Source of the DNA: Actinophytocola oryzae
Lineage (GTDB): Bacteria; Actinomycetota; Actinomycetes; Mycobacteriales; Pseudonocardiaceae
Direction of reading: 5' to 3'
Assembly: GCF_004364325.1 (NCBI RefSeq)
Contig: NZ_SOCP01000002.1
Location: forward strand, 496,001-560,000
DNA length: 64,000 nucleotides
Positions within the stretch are counted from its first letter, which is position 1; every line of letters begins with the position of its first letter. Both the position numbers and the translations under genes were made by a program. Below are positions 43,967 to 54,136 of this stretch, piece after piece. Under the pieces are notes generated by a model that ran no database searches, was not told where the DNA came from, and saw only the letters and a list, made by a program, of their open reading frames with translations.

Positions 43967-44848
43967 TCAGCCTCCCGGCCGGCGCCCGGCCTCGGCCGGT
44001 AGCGGCTGCCCTGCGCGGAGGTCCCTTGCCTTGGCCAGCTCGGCGACCAGCTCGGGGAACGGCGGGATGTCGGCGTCCCATTCCAACAGGGTGGCCACCC
44101 CGCCGGTTCGTCGCTGTGCCAGCGCGTAGAGCGGCCAGACCTGTTCGGGTACGGGTCCGTCGTGTGTGTCCAGCAGGTAGGTGCCGTGGTCGCTGGGGCC
44201 CGCGAGGTGTAGCTGGACGATGTTGTCCTCGGGCAGGTTCTCGATGTAGTTCACGGCGTCGAACCCGTGGTTGGTCGCGCTGACGAAGACGTTGTTCACG
44301 TCCAGCAGCAGACCGCAGCCGGTGTCCTCGGCCAGCAGGGCGAGGAACTCCCACTCGGGCAGCTCCGACGCCTGGAACTCCAGGTAGCTGCTCGGGTTCT
44401 CCAGGACCAGCGGCCTGCCGAGGTAGTCCTGCACCGCCCGGACACGGCCTGCCACGTGGGCGAGGCTGCGTCTGGTCAGCGGCATCGGCAGCAGGTCGTG
44501 GCTGGTGACGCCGTTCACCCCGGTCCAGCACAGGTGATCGGAGATCCACGCCGGACGCACGCGTTCGGCCAGGGTGCTCAGCCTGCCGAGGTAGTCGGTG
44601 TCCAGCGGATCGGTGCTGCCGATGGACAGGGACACCCCGTGCATCACCACCGGGCGGTGGGCCACCACCCGGTCCAGCACGTGTGCGGCGTAGCCGTGGT
44701 CGTCGAGGAAGTTCTCGGTGATGATCTCGAACCAGTCCACACCCCACTCCTCCTGGGGAGTGTCCAGCAGGTAGGGGAAGTGAACGTCACGCAGCCCGAC
44801 TCCATAACCCAGGTCCGGCAGTCCCAGACGGCGCTCTGTGCCGCTCAC
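43967..44848 (-). CDS. DUF692 multinuclear non-haem iron oxidase (MNIO, MbnB-like)
   Basis: 293 residues of TIM-barrel fold: [80 protein letters not shown] and [11 protein letters not shown]. These contain the His, Asp, Glu and Asn ligands of the iron cluster. MNIO enzymes oxidise Cys or Asn residues in peptides, as in methanobactin and bufferin. Its start overlaps the stop of the ferritin-like gene (ATGA). Confidence 0.9.
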   Translation of the reverse strand: MSGTERRLGLPDLGYGVGLRDVHFPYLLDTPQEEWGVDWFEIITENFLDDHGYAAHVLDRVVAHRPVVMHGVSLSIGSTDPLDTDYLGRLSTLAERVRPAWISDHLCWTGVNGVTSHDLLPMPLTRRSLAHVAGRVRAVQDYLGRPLVLENPSSYLEFQASELPEWEFLALLAEDTGCGLLLDVNNVFVSATNHGFDAVNYIENLPEDNIVQLHLAGPSDHGTYLLDTHDGPVPEQVWPLYALAQRRTGGVATLLEWDADIPPFPELVAELAKARDLRAGQPLPAEAGRRPGG

Positions 44849-46746
44849 GTCGACGGCGGGAACGCCAGCCGCAGCGGGTTCGGCTCCGGTCGCGGGGGTG
44901 GGGTCTTTCCTCGGTGTTCCATCACCTTCTGGTAGGCGCGATAGGCTGCGTCGTAGACCTTCTCACCGCACGTGAACTGCATGGTGCCGATGCACTGGGG
45001 TTCGTTGTGCTCGCCCACGAAGTCGAACACCTCCATGGTTCCGGACCGCGGCAGGACCTGTGAGGCCGAGATCGGGACCGCGCAGCCACCGTAGGTCGCG
45101 CACCTGTTGTCACCCGGGGCGGAGAAGGGGCCGTCGTCTCTGGCGACGATCTTGGCCTTCACGAGACCGTGACCGCATATTCCCCCGCCGCTGGTCTTCT
45201 GCACGAAGCCGCAGCCGCCCTCGGCCTTGCAGGCGTTCGACCCACGGCACGAGTGGAACGTGTCCACCGCCGCACAGTCGTTGCTCGTCCCGGTTTCCCC
45301 GATGGTGAGGTCGAGGCCCTGGCAGGAGTGTCCCAGCGTGCTCTCACTGGTGGTGCCGGGGTCGCCGGCCAGGTCGGGTGCCCTGCGGAACAGTGCCCAG
45401 CAGATCGCCATCCGGTCACCCGAGCCTGCCATGGACGGATAGGGGAACGTCTTCGTCTTACCCGACCAGTAGTCGTCCAGGACCGTGGTGACACCGGCGA
45501 TCGAGCCTCTCGCGGCCTGGCTTACCGTGCCGTACATCGAGGTCTGGGCGCCCAGTTCGTTCATGGCCTCGGCGATCGCCTCCGGGGCCGGCAGGCCGTA
45601 CTTGTTGTGCGGCAGAGGCGCGGTGACCAGGTCCTCGGCCTTCCACGGCTTCGGCTCGCCTGCGCGCCAGTCTGGCCAGATTCGCACGTCGTCGAGCAGT
45701 TTCCGCAGGTCGTCGAAGCGTTCGTAGTGGTCGCGACCACCGTTCCTGAAGCGTGCGGCGGCGTCCGCCGAGTCCGCGGGTCTGCCCGTGTCGGTGAAGC
45801 TGGGATAGTCGTCCTTCAGCGCGGCTTCCGACGCCTGGTACTTGGGCATGACCGTCCTCGTGAGAGGGGGGAGTTCGCTGCCTTCACCCTGGTCGGTGAT
45901 GGCGCTCATCATCTCCCACACCTGCTTGAGGGAATTGTCGGAGACAGTCGTCTCGAAGCGCTCGTACTCCCGCTTCGGGTGCCCCGGGTCCTTCACGTAG
46001 TTGAACAGGTCGCGCTGCACGGCCCCTGGATCGCAGACGTGCTCCCACAGCGTCGTCTCGACGTCGTTGATGGTGTAGCGCAGCTTCATGTACTCCATGT
46101 AGCAGCGGTACATCCAACCGATCGTGCCGAACATCGGCAGGTCCTTGCCGGGGGTCCAGCCCACGAAGGGCACGGTCGGGAAGTACTTCTTCTGCGCTTC
46201 CTGCTTGATGTTCTTCCTGGCGTCCGCCTCCGGCTGCTCGATCGCGTCGAACAGGCGCAGCTGTTGCGCGGTCACGGCACCGATGTCCACCTTGACGTTG
46301 TCCCAGTGGACGGTGTCCCGCAGGTCGACGATGTGCGGGATGACGGTCTTCTCCTGCCCGTAGCAGGTCCAGCCGTTGTTCTTCGTTTGCAACATCGTGA
46401 ACTTCGGTGCCACGCCCGCGCAGCTGGCGATGTTCGCCGCCATCTGGAGATGCAGCATCTCCTCGACGAACACCGAGAAGATGATGTTGAAGGCCTTCTC
46501 GTTCGCCGTCGCCGGCGCGGCGGTGGTGCTCAGCCCCGGCCACAGCCGCCCCTGGTAGAAGTCCTCGTTCTGGCCGGTGATCTGGTGCATTCCCTGGATC
46601 GAGTACATCGCGGTCATGTAGAGCGGGATCGTGAACAGCTCGACGTTCACGGCAGCCTGCGCGATCGCCCGCAACGCGGCCTTGTCCGTCTCCAGGGACT
46701 CTTCCGGGCGGAGGGCCGAGTCCTCTGTGGTGACAGCCTGGTTCAT
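44845..46746 (-). CDS. Ferritin-like (VioB-type) protein with Cys-rich MNIO-substrate-like tail
   Basis: 633 residues. Residues about 20-310 are a ferritin-like helical domain of the iminophenyl-pyruvate dimer synthase type ([31 protein letters not shown] with the metal-binding E..H). Residues 473-593 are a separate domain with ten Cys, including [18 protein letters not shown] and GGGICGHG. The SCxGxNxCKxxGGC pattern resembles substrates of DUF692 enzymes. Because MNIO and DUF2063 genes follow with overlap, I infer that this tail is their substrate. No leader peptide gene is seen. Confidence 0.75.
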   Translation of the reverse strand: MNQAVTTEDSALRPEESLETDKAALRAIAQAAVNVELFTIPLYMTAMYSIQGMHQITGQNEDFYQGRLWPGLSTTAAPATANEKAFNIIFSVFVEEMLHLQMAANIASCAGVAPKFTMLQTKNNGWTCYGQEKTVIPHIVDLRDTVHWDNVKVDIGAVTAQQLRLFDAIEQPEADARKNIKQEAQKKYFPTVPFVGWTPGKDLPMFGTIGWMYRCYMEYMKLRYTINDVETTLWEHVCDPGAVQRDLFNYVKDPGHPKREYERFETTVSDNSLKQVWEMMSAITDQGEGSELPPLTRTVMPKYQASEAALKDDYPSFTDTGRPADSADAAARFRNGGRDHYERFDDLRKLLDDVRIWPDWRAGEPKPWKAEDLVTAPLPHNKYGLPAPEAIAEAMNELGAQTSMYGTVSQAARGSIAGVTTVLDDYWSGKTKTFPYPSMAGSGDRMAICWALFRRAPDLAGDPGTTSESTLGHSCQGLDLTIGETGTSNDCAAVDTFHSCRGSNACKAEGGCGFVQKTSGGGICGHGLVKAKIVARDDGPFSAPGDNRCATYGGCAVPISASQVLPRSGTMEVFDFVGEHNEPQCIGTMQFTCGEKVYDAAYRAYQKVMEHRGKTPPPRPEPNPLRLAFPPST

Positions 46747-46902
46747 GGTCAGCCTTCCCTGGTCGACGCCCGCTTCCCCGACGAGTGTGCGCGCCGGACG
46801 ACGGGCGACGCGCGGGCTTCGCGCAACGCCACTCCATCAAGCAACCGTCCAGGTGACACGGAACACTCAGAGCGAACAGGACGCTGGGAAAGGGCGGGGA
46901 GT

Positions 46903-48051
46903 TCAGCCGCCGGACTGGACCGCGCCCGAGGAACGCAGGTTCGCTATTTCCTCGGTGGAGAAGCCGAAGTCGGTCAGTACGGACTCCGAGTCGTCGCCCG
47001 GGGCCGGGGGCGGACCGGCCACCGCGCCCGGGGTGCGGCTGAAACGGGGGGCCGGTGCCGGTGCCGGGACACCGGCGGTGTCGACGAACGCGGCGCGGGC
47101 CACGTGGTGCGGGTGCCCGGCCACCTCCCCGAGCCCGAGCACCGGCGCGAAGCACGAGTCCGTGCCGTCGAGCAGGTCCGTCCACTCCGCACGGGTGCGG
47201 GTGCGGAACAACGCGCTCAACCGGTCGCGCAGCACGGGCCAGTCCTCGGGCGTGATGGGGTCCGCCAGGCCCGAGAGGTCCACCCCGATCCGCCGGAACA
47301 GCGGGCGGTGGAACTTCGGCTCGATGGCCCCCACTGCCACCCAGCGCCCGTCCGAGGTCTCGTAGACGTCGTAGAACGGCGCCCCCGAGTCGAGGTAGTT
47401 CGTGCCGCGCTCGTCGGACCACGTCCCGTTCGCCCGCCTGCCGTGGAACTGCGTCATCAGCAGCGACGCCGCGTCGACCATGGCCGCGTCGACCACCTGG
47501 CCCCGTCCCGACACCCGTGCCTCCAGCAGCGCGCACACCACGCCGAACGCGAGCAGCATGCCGCCCGCGTTGTCGCCCACCAGGTTCAGCGGGATCGCGG
47601 GCGGGCCACCCGACCGGCCGATCGGCTCCAGGGCACCCGCCAGCGCGATGTAGTTGATGTCGTGGCCCGCCGTCGACGCCAGCGGGCCGTCCTGGCCCCA
47701 GCCCGTCGCCCGGCCGTACACCAGCCGGGGGTTGCGGGCCAGGCACACCTCCGGACCCAGGCCGAGGCGCTCCGCCACCCCGGGGCGGAACCCCTCGAAG
47801 AACGCGTCCGCCTGGTCGACCAGGCGCAGCACCACCTCGGCCGCCGCCGGTTTCTTCAGGTCCACCAGCACCGAGCGCCGGCCCCGCACCACCAGCTCCA
47901 GCCGGGGATCCGGCGCCTGGACCCGCCGGTCACCGCCGGGACGGTCCACGCGCACGACCTCCGCGCCCATGTCGGACAGCATCATCCCCGCGAACGGTCC
48001 CGGCCCCCGTCCGGCCAGCTCGACGATCCGCACCCCGCTCAGTGGTCCCAC
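46903..48051 (-). CDS. CaiB/BaiF CoA-transferase, alpha-methylacyl-CoA racemase-like
   Basis: 382 residues. It has GPLSGVRIVELAGRGPGPFAGMMLSDMGAEVVRVDRPGG, then GWGQDGPLASTAGHDINYIALAGAL, where the Asp of GHDINY is the racemase catalytic acid. That motif favours 2-methylacyl-CoA racemase over a CoA-transferase. Divergent from the fused UGSC4 gene across an AT-rich motif. Confidence 0.85.
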   Translation of the reverse strand: MGPLSGVRIVELAGRGPGPFAGMMLSDMGAEVVRVDRPGGDRRVQAPDPRLELVVRGRRSVLVDLKKPAAAEVVLRLVDQADAFFEGFRPGVAERLGLGPEVCLARNPRLVYGRATGWGQDGPLASTAGHDINYIALAGALEPIGRSGGPPAIPLNLVGDNAGGMLLAFGVVCALLEARVSGRGQVVDAAMVDAASLLMTQFHGRRANGTWSDERGTNYLDSGAPFYDVYETSDGRWVAVGAIEPKFHRPLFRRIGVDLSGLADPITPEDWPVLRDRLSALFRTRTRAEWTDLLDGTDSCFAPVLGLGEVAGHPHHVARAAFVDTAGVPAPAPAPRFSRTPGAVAGPPPAPGDDSESVLTDFGFSTEEIANLRSSGAVQSGG

Positions 48052-48115
48052 CCGGTACCTCCTGTCCGCCGCCCGCGAGGCGTCGCGAACGGGCGATCTT
48101 GTGCCATGGCCCGCT

Positions 48116-48131
48116 ACAATATATTTTAGAG
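48116..48131. promoter_or_regulatory. AT-rich regulatory motif, copy 8
   Basis: ACAATATATTTTAGAG in the divergent gap between the racemase-like gene and UGSC4; AATATATTYTAG as in copy 3. Confidence 0.5.
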
Positions 48132-48154
48132 CCCCAATGATGGGAGGTCGTGAC

Positions 48155-49771
48155 GTGGCGACTCAGGTGGTCGATCCCCGTATCCCGGCTCCGGCCAGGC
48201 CCGCGTCGCTCGCGCCACGGCGCGCCGACCTCACCGGCGCCCGGATCCTGTTGTTCGACAACGGGAAGCTCGCCCCCGACTACGGCCCCTACGGCGCGAT
48301 CTTCGACGTCGTCGAGGCCGCCCTCGGCGGGGTCGAGGTCCGCCGCCACACCGACGACCTGCTGCGGGGGACCGGCGAGCGGCTCCGGGAGGTCGCCCGC
48401 TGGGTCAGGGACCAGGACGTCGCCGGGGTCGTGTTCGCCCTGGGTGACTGGGGCGTGAGCCAGCCGACCGCCATCGTCGCCAGCGAGCTGGAGCGGCTGG
48501 GCGTGCCCGCGTCGGTCGTCACCACCGAGATCGGTGGTCGGCAGGCACTCGCCGCCGCGAAACGACTGGCACCCGGCCTTCCCGTCACCACCCTCACCAG
48601 CCTGCGTTCGGCCACCTACGACGAGATCGCCGCCGAGACCAGGACCGTCCTCGACGACATCATCGGCGGCCTCACGGGCGACGCCGACGCGCTGCGCAAG
48701 CGGTTCGAGGCCAGGGCGATCGCCGCACCCGCGCCCGCCGACGCCAGCGGCCTGGTCGACCTCCGGGGCGCCGACCCGTCCGCCGAGTTCACCGACCTCA
48801 TGCGTGAGAGCCTGCTCGGCGACGGCTTCCCGCTCGTGGCCCCCACGCGGGAGAAGGTCGACGCGTTCCTCGCCGCCGCGGGCAAGGGCGCCGACGACGC
48901 CGTCTGGCCGGCCATCGCGCCCCGCGACACCGAGGTGACCGCCCGCGAGGTCGCCGCGGTCGCCGTCGCCGCCGGCTGCAGGCCGCGGTGGGCGCCCGTG
49001 GTGTTCGCCGCCTACGAGGCCATGGCCGCCCCCGAGTTCCGGCTCTTCCAGGCCGCCATCACCACCCACCCCGGCGGCACGCTCGTGCTCGTCAGCGGCC
49101 CCGACCACGAGCGTTACGGGTTCGCCGCCGACCGCGGCTCGCTCGGGCCCGGCTTCGAGGCCAACGCCACCACCGGGCGTGCCGTCGCGCTCGGCTACTC
49201 GTTCCTGCTCGGCGCGATCCCGGGTGGCGCCGACCTCACCGCGCAGGGCTCGCCGGCCGAGTTCTCCTACTGCTGTGCGGAGAACCTCGCCGAGAGCCCG
49301 TGGCCCGGACTGCACGCCGACCTCGGCCACCCGGACGCCACCACCGTCACCGTCCTCAAGTGCGAGGGCCCCCACAACATCCTGGACCAGCAAAGCTCCG
49401 ACCCCGGCCTGCTGCTCGGCACCGTCGCCAGCTCGATGGCGACACTGGGCTCCAACGCCGCCTACGTCGCGGGCGCCGAGACCGTCCTCATGCTCAACCC
49501 CGAGCACGCCCGCCTGCTCGCCTCGGCGGGCTGGTCGCGGCGCGACGTGCGGGAGTTCCTGTTCGACGCCGCCCGCAACCCGCGCGAGGACCTGCGCGGC
49601 CGTGGACTCGCCCCGATCTGGCCCGCGTGGTTCGACGCGGCCGACCGGGTGCCGGTGTTCCCCGACCCCGTGAGCCTGCTCGTGGCCGTGGTCGGCGGCT
49701 CCGGCCCGGCCTCGCAGGTCGCCATCCCGTGGGGCTACTCCCGGGCGATCACCCGCACGATCCCGTCCTGA
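48155..49771 (+). CDS. UGSC-partner fusion with WGVS in place of UGSC
   Basis: 538 residues. Residues 1-200 are a UGSC-type domain in which the motif reads FALGD-W-GVSQPTAIVASELE, so residue 99 is Trp (TGG, one base from TGA) and the Cys is Ser. Residues about 215-538 are a partner domain (AAGCRPRWAPVV, NATTGRAVAL, YCCAENLAESPWPGLH). I start it at GTG 48155 because GGGAGG lies 7 nt upstream; in-frame ATGs at 48137 and 48140 exist. Both redox residues are lost, so it may be a non-redox binding or regulatory variant. It leads an operon with an ABC binding protein and permease. Confidence 0.83.
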   Translation: MATQVVDPRIPAPARPASLAPRRADLTGARILLFDNGKLAPDYGPYGAIFDVVEAALGGVEVRRHTDDLLRGTGERLREVARWVRDQDVAGVVFALGDWGVSQPTAIVASELERLGVPASVVTTEIGGRQALAAAKRLAPGLPVTTLTSLRSATYDEIAAETRTVLDDIIGGLTGDADALRKRFEARAIAAPAPADASGLVDLRGADPSAEFTDLMRESLLGDGFPLVAPTREKVDAFLAAAGKGADDAVWPAIAPRDTEVTAREVAAVAVAAGCRPRWAPVVFAAYEAMAAPEFRLFQAAITTHPGGTLVLVSGPDHERYGFAADRGSLGPGFEANATTGRAVALGYSFLLGAIPGGADLTAQGSPAEFSYCCAENLAESPWPGLHADLGHPDATTVTVLKCEGPHNILDQQSSDPGLLLGTVASSMATLGSNAAYVAGAETVLMLNPEHARLLASAGWSRRDVREFLFDAARNPREDLRGRGLAPIWPAWFDAADRVPVFPDPVSLLVAVVGGSGPASQVAIPWGYSRAITRTIPS

Positions 49772-49785
49772 CCTGGAGGAGAACG

Positions 49786-50841
49786 ATGAAGTTCGGCAAG
49801 GCCAGGCCGCTCGTCCTGCTCGTCGCGACCGCACTGGCGTCGGCCGCGTGCGGTGGCTCCTCGGGCGACGGCGGCCACATCAGGATCGCGATCAGCTCGG
49901 AGAGCCTCGCCACCCAGGTCGTGCGCATGGCCGACGACCTCGGCATGTTCAAGGCAGAGGGGCTCGAGGTCGAGCTGGTCACCAGCAACGGCGGCGCGCA
50001 GGCCGTCACCGCGATGCTGTCCGGCAACGTCCAGTTCGCGTCGGCGGGCGCGCCGGAGGTGATCACCAGCAACGCCGAGGGGCGCGACGTCAAGGCGATC
50101 GCGCGGCTGTACTCGGGGCTCTCCGGCTCGCTCGTGCTGTCGAAGAAGACCGCCGACAAGCTCGGCGTCGACACGAGCGCGTCGCTGGAGACGCGGCTGA
50201 AGTCGCCCGACACGCCGATCGAGGAACGGTTCAAGGACCTCGACGGGCTCAACGTGGCGTTCGCCAGCGCGACCTCGTCGCTCAAGTCGCCGGTCATGAG
50301 CTCCGCGGAGGCGGTCGGCGCCAAGGTCAACCCGGTCTACATGAAGCAGGAGAGCATGCCCGCCGCGCTCTCCGCGGGGGCGATCGACGCGTTCCAGGCG
50401 TCGCCGCCGGTGTCGGAGCTGGGTGTGTCGACCGCGGGCGGGGTCATGTGGGTCGAGGGGCCGACGGGGGAGTTCCCGGAGGACCACACGCCGGTGTCGT
50501 CCTCGACGCTCATGACGACCGGCAAGTTCATCGGCTCCGACCCCGACACCGTGAAGAAGGTCTCGCGGGCGATCGCCAGGACCGCGCAGTACGTCGTCGA
50601 CAACCCGGACAAGGCCGAGGCGAACGTGCGCACGCGCTTCAAGGATGTCGACGAGAAGATCTTCGACGCCGCGTGGCAGGCGAACAAGGGCTCCTACATC
50701 CAGCCGAGGGTCACCGCCGACCAGTTCGAGCACGACATCTCCGTGCTGCCCGAGGAACTGCTGACCGACGACGTGAAGAAGCTCGACCCGAAGGACCTGA
50801 TCGTGTCGGACGAGTTCAACCCGGCCGACCCGAAGACCTGA
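49786..50841 (+). CDS. NitT/TauT-type ABC transporter solute-binding lipoprotein
   Basis: 351 residues. Lipoprotein signal LLVATALASAACGG with lipobox Cys. The mature part follows the SsuA/TauA/NMT1 pattern (IRIAISSESLATQVVRMADDLGMFKAEGLEVELV, LSGNVQFASAGAPEVI). It binds an organic anion, sulfonate or aromatic acid outside the membrane. GGAGGA site before ATG; 14 bp behind UGSC4. Confidence 0.87.
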   Translation: MKFGKARPLVLLVATALASAACGGSSGDGGHIRIAISSESLATQVVRMADDLGMFKAEGLEVELVTSNGGAQAVTAMLSGNVQFASAGAPEVITSNAEGRDVKAIARLYSGLSGSLVLSKKTADKLGVDTSASLETRLKSPDTPIEERFKDLDGLNVAFASATSSLKSPVMSSAEAVGAKVNPVYMKQESMPAALSAGAIDAFQASPPVSELGVSTAGGVMWVEGPTGEFPEDHTPVSSSTLMTTGKFIGSDPDTVKKVSRAIARTAQYVVDNPDKAEANVRTRFKDVDEKIFDAAWQANKGSYIQPRVTADQFEHDISVLPEELLTDDVKKLDPKDLIVSDEFNPADPKT

Positions 50842-50860
50842 CCTGGGCAAACAGGCCAGG

Positions 50861-50877
50861 GATAATATATGGTATTC
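50861..50877. promoter_or_regulatory. AT-rich regulatory motif, copy 9
   Basis: GATAATATATGGTATTC in the 104-bp gap between the binding protein and permease genes; it may give the permease its own promoter. Confidence 0.4.
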
Positions 50878-50945
50878 CGGCACGCTCGGGCGGTACGCCA
50901 CGGCGAACCGCCCGCAGGCCGGCGACGCACGAGGGAGGTGCTGCC

Positions 50946-51794
50946 GTGTCGATGACGGTGGAGGGCCAGGACGTGGCGCCCGCGGTGAGCGGGGGCGCGA
51001 GCGACGAGCTCGAGGACCGGGACACGGCCGGGCGCCGCTCGAGGTGGACGGTCGTGCTGCTGCGCGTCGCGGTGCTGGTCGTGGCGCTCGTGCTCTGGCA
51101 GCTCATCGCCGACGGGCTGGACATCGCGTTCTTCATCAGCAGGCCGACCGACGTGTGGGACCAGCTGGTGGACTGGGTCACCAGCGGCTACCTGTTCGGC
51201 AACCTCGGGGTGACGCTGCTGGCGACGTTGTACGGGTTCGTCCTCGGCGCCATCGCGGGCATCGTCATCGGGTTCGTGCTGGGGCTGATCACGATCCTCG
51301 GCAGGCTGCTCGACCCGTTCGTCACCGCGGTCTACAGCCTGCCCAAGCTCGCGCTCGCGCCGTTGTTCGTGCTGTGGTTCGGCATCGACCTGCAGATGAA
51401 GGTCGTGCTCACCGCGGTCATCGTGTTCTTCCTCGTCTTCTGGAACACCTACGCCGGGGTTCGCGAGACCGACAAGGAACTGGTCGACGTGCTGCGGGTG
51501 ATGGGTGCCAAGCGCCGCGACATGATCCGCAAGGTCGTGCTGCCCGGCTCGCTCACCTACATCTACGTCGGGCTCAAGCTGGCCATCCCCTACGCGCTCA
51601 CCGGCGCCGTGGTCGGCGAGCTGATCGCGTCGAACAGGGGCATCGGCTACATGCTCATGTCGGCCGCCGGTGCGTTCAACACCGCGGGTGTCATGGCCGC
51701 GCTCGTGGTGCTGATGGTGATCGCGACGTTGATGAACGCGCTGCTCAACATCACCGAGACCTATGTCATGCGCTGGAAGCGCGCGGGGAACTGA
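50946..51794 (+). CDS. NitT/TauT-type ABC transporter permease
   Basis: 282 residues with about six helices and the EAA-like loop (VLRVMGAKRRDMIRKVVLPGSLTYIYVGLKLAIPYALTGAVVGEL). GTG start 6 nt after GGGAGG. It likely pairs with the binding protein before it and with one of the two ATPases of this family further right. Its end overlaps a converging permease gene by 29 bp. Confidence 0.87.
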   Translation: MSMTVEGQDVAPAVSGGASDELEDRDTAGRRSRWTVVLLRVAVLVVALVLWQLIADGLDIAFFISRPTDVWDQLVDWVTSGYLFGNLGVTLLATLYGFVLGAIAGIVIGFVLGLITILGRLLDPFVTAVYSLPKLALAPLFVLWFGIDLQMKVVLTAVIVFFLVFWNTYAGVRETDKELVDVLRVMGAKRRDMIRKVVLPGSLTYIYVGLKLAIPYALTGAVVGELIASNRGIGYMLMSAAGAFNTAGVMAALVVLMVIATLMNALLNITETYVMRWKRAGN

Positions 51795-52545
51795 GCGACT
51801 CGGGGCGCCAGCGCAGCAGCCGGGCCTCCAGGCGGACCATCGCCTCGTTGAGCACGGTCGCGGTGGCGGCGAGCAGCACGACGATCGCGAACATCCGGTC
51901 GGTCTCGAACACCTGGGCCGCCTGGTTGAGCAGGTAGCCGACACCCGCGCCCGCGGAGAAGACCTCGCCGACCACCACGCCGGTGAGGCCGTGCGCGATC
52001 GACTGCCGCACGCCCGTGAGCGCGTGGGGGAGCGCGCCGGGCAGCACGACCGTCCGCAGGATCGTCCCGGGTGGCGCGCCGAACGACCGGGACATCCGCA
52101 CCAGGCCTCGGTCGGCGGCGGCCACCCCGGCGAGCGTGTTCAGCACCACGGGGAACAGGGCCGCCAGGAACACGACGACGAGCTTGTACTCCAGCCCGAA
52201 ACCGAACCACACCACGAAAAGCGGCACCAGGGCGATCCTCGGGGTGGCGTAGAAGGCCATCAGCAGCGGCTCGAACAGGTCGCGGACCGGCCCGTACCAG
52301 CCCATGAACAGGCCGAGCGGGAGACCTACGCCGACCGCGAGCCCCCAGCCCGCCAGGAACCCGGTGACGGTCGCCGAGACGTGCACCGACCAGAAGTCCG
52401 GTTCGGACACCAGGTCGCCCAGCGCGACGACCACCCCCGACGGCGAGCCGGTGAACACCGGGTTCACCCCGCCGGACCGGGCCAGCAGCTCCCACGCCAC
52501 GAGGACGAGCACCAGGAACCCGCCGCCGCGCAGCACCCGTGTCAC
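51766..52545 (-). CDS. NitT/TauT-type ABC transporter permease
   Basis: 259 residues. It has the permease loop MSRSFGAPPGTILRTVVLPGALPHALTGVRQSIAHGLTGVVVGE. GTG start; GTGA overlaps the preceding permease stop. It is last in a seven-gene minus-strand operon. With the permease upstream it could form a heterodimeric channel. Confidence 0.87.
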   Translation of the reverse strand: MTRVLRGGGFLVLVLVAWELLARSGGVNPVFTGSPSGVVVALGDLVSEPDFWSVHVSATVTGFLAGWGLAVGVGLPLGLFMGWYGPVRDLFEPLLMAFYATPRIALVPLFVVWFGFGLEYKLVVVFLAALFPVVLNTLAGVAAADRGLVRMSRSFGAPPGTILRTVVLPGALPHALTGVRQSIAHGLTGVVVGEVFSAGAGVGYLLNQAAQVFETDRMFAIVVLLAATATVLNEAMVRLEARLLRWRPESLSSPRASSA

Positions 52546-53360
52546 ACCGGCTCCTTCCACCGGGTCAGTCGGCGTTCGAGCACGCCGAGCAGCTCGTTCA
52601 GCACCGCCCCGGCCACCGCGACGAGCACGACCGCCGCGATGATCCTTTCCACCTGGACGGTCTGCGCGGCGTCGGCGATCACCCAGCCGATCCCCGCCGC
52701 CGACGCCCAGATCTCCGCGCCGACCACCCCGGTGATCGCGTGGCTGAGCGCCTGCCGCACGCCTGCCATCACCAGCGGCACCGATCCCGGCAGCGCCACG
52801 GTCACCAGGACCTGGCCGGGTGAGGCACCGAACACGCGTGCCATCCGCACGAGTGACGCCTTCGCGTCCCGCACGCCCGCGATGGTGTCGAGCAGCACCG
52901 GGAACACGCTCCACAACGCCACGACCGTGACCTGGTAGGCGAACCCGTAGCCGAGCCACACCACCAGCAGCGGGATCAGCGCGACCCTCGGCACCGCGTT
53001 GAGCACGAACACGAACGGCTCCAACGTCTCGCGGATCGCACGGCTCCAGCCCATCAGCACCCCGAGGCCGATGCCCGCGACGACCGCGATGGCCCAGCCC
53101 GCCGCGAAGCCGCGCGCGGTCGTGAGCACGTGGAGCGACCAGAACGTCCCGTCCCCGGTGAGCGTCCCGAGCGTCGCGACGACGTCGGTCGGTGAGCTGA
53201 GGTAGAACCGCGTCCTGGGCGCCGCCAGTGCCGCGATCTCCCAGACCGCCAGCAGCGCGAGGATGAGGCCGCCGCCGAGTACCAGCCGGTGCCGCCGTCG
53301 CCTCGGCGCCGGCGGGACGGCGGGGTCCGCCTGGACGGGCCTGCGGAGGACGGCCGTCAT
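52542..53360 (-). CDS. NitT/TauT-type ABC transporter permease
   Basis: 272 residues, six helices. The EAA loop is [47 protein letters not shown] overlaps the ATPase stop by 4 nt. Clearly paralogous to the next permease. Confidence 0.87.
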   Translation of the reverse strand: MTAVLRRPVQADPAVPPAPRRRRHRLVLGGGLILALLAVWEIAALAAPRTRFYLSSPTDVVATLGTLTGDGTFWSLHVLTTARGFAAGWAIAVVAGIGLGVLMGWSRAIRETLEPFVFVLNAVPRVALIPLLVVWLGYGFAYQVTVVALWSVFPVLLDTIAGVRDAKASLVRMARVFGASPGQVLVTVALPGSVPLVMAGVRQALSHAITGVVGAEIWASAAGIGWVIADAAQTVQVERIIAAVVLVAVAGAVLNELLGVLERRLTRWKEPV

Positions 53361-54136
53361 CGCGTCGCCACGGGGGAGTGGAGCCGACCCCAGAGCCGTT
53401 CCTCCAGTGCGGTGAAGGCGGGGGACCGCTTCACCGACGGGTCACGTGGGCGCGGCAGGTCCACGTCGAACACCGAGGAGACCGTGCCGGGGCGGCCGGT
53501 CATCGTCACGACCCGGTCGGACAGGAACACCGCCTCCTCGATGTCGTGGGTGACGAACAGGACCGTCACCCGACCCGCCAGCCGGATCCGTTCCAGCTCC
53601 ACCTGCAGCTGCTCGCGGGTCAGCGCGTCGAGCGCCCCGAACGGCTCGTCCATCAGCAGCAGCTCCGGCTCGGTGGCGAGCGCGCGGGCGAGGTTCACCC
53701 GCTGCCGCATGCCGCCGGACAGCTCGCCCGGGTAGTGCCGCTCGAAACCCGTGAGTCCCACCAGTTCGACCAGTTCCGCGGTCTTGCGCGCGCGGTCGGC
53801 GGCGGTTCCCTTGCGGCGCAGGGTCATCCCGTAGGCGATGTTGTCGGCGGTCGACCGCCACGGCAGCAGCGACGGGTCCTGGAACACGACCGCCGTCCTC
53901 GGGTCGGGCCCGGTGATCGGGCGGCCGTCCAGGAGCAGCTCGCCGGTGTCGTAGGGCTCCAGACCCGCGACACAGTCGAGGAACGTGGACTTCCCGCAGC
54001 CACTGGGCCCGACGAGCGAGACGAACGCACCGTCCTCGACGGACAGTGACAGGTCCGTGAGTGCCACGGTCGTCCCGCCACGCCCGGAGCGGTAGGACTT
54101 GCCGACGCCCCGGGCCTCCAGTCGGCCGGGGGTCAT
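53357..54136 (-). CDS. NitT/TauT-type ABC transporter ATPase
   Basis: 259 residues. Walker [11 protein letters not shown]-loop [13 protein letters not shown], signature [15 protein letters not shown], Walker [13 protein letters not shown] and the H-loop [14 protein letters not shown]. Its ATG overlaps the binding-protein stop. The operon order binding protein, ATPase, permease, permease makes a complete importer. Confidence 0.9.
   Translation of the reverse strand: MTPGRLEARGVGKSYRSGRGGTTVALTDLSLSVEDGAFVSLVGPSGCGKSTFLDCVAGLEPYDTGELLLDGRPITGPDPRTAVVFQDPSLLPWRSTADNIAYGMTLRRKGTAADRARKTAELVELVGLTGFERHYPGELSGGMRQRVNLARALATEPELLLMDEPFGALDALTREQLQVELERIRLAGRVTVLFVTHDIEEAVFLSDRVVTMTGRPGTVSSVFDVDLPRPRDPSVKRSPAFTALEERLWGRLHSPVATR

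Noticed and set aside
46747..46902. Short precursor peptide gene upstream of the MNIO operon or after it
   Set aside because: No Cys-rich open frame with a ribosome site is visible in this gap.
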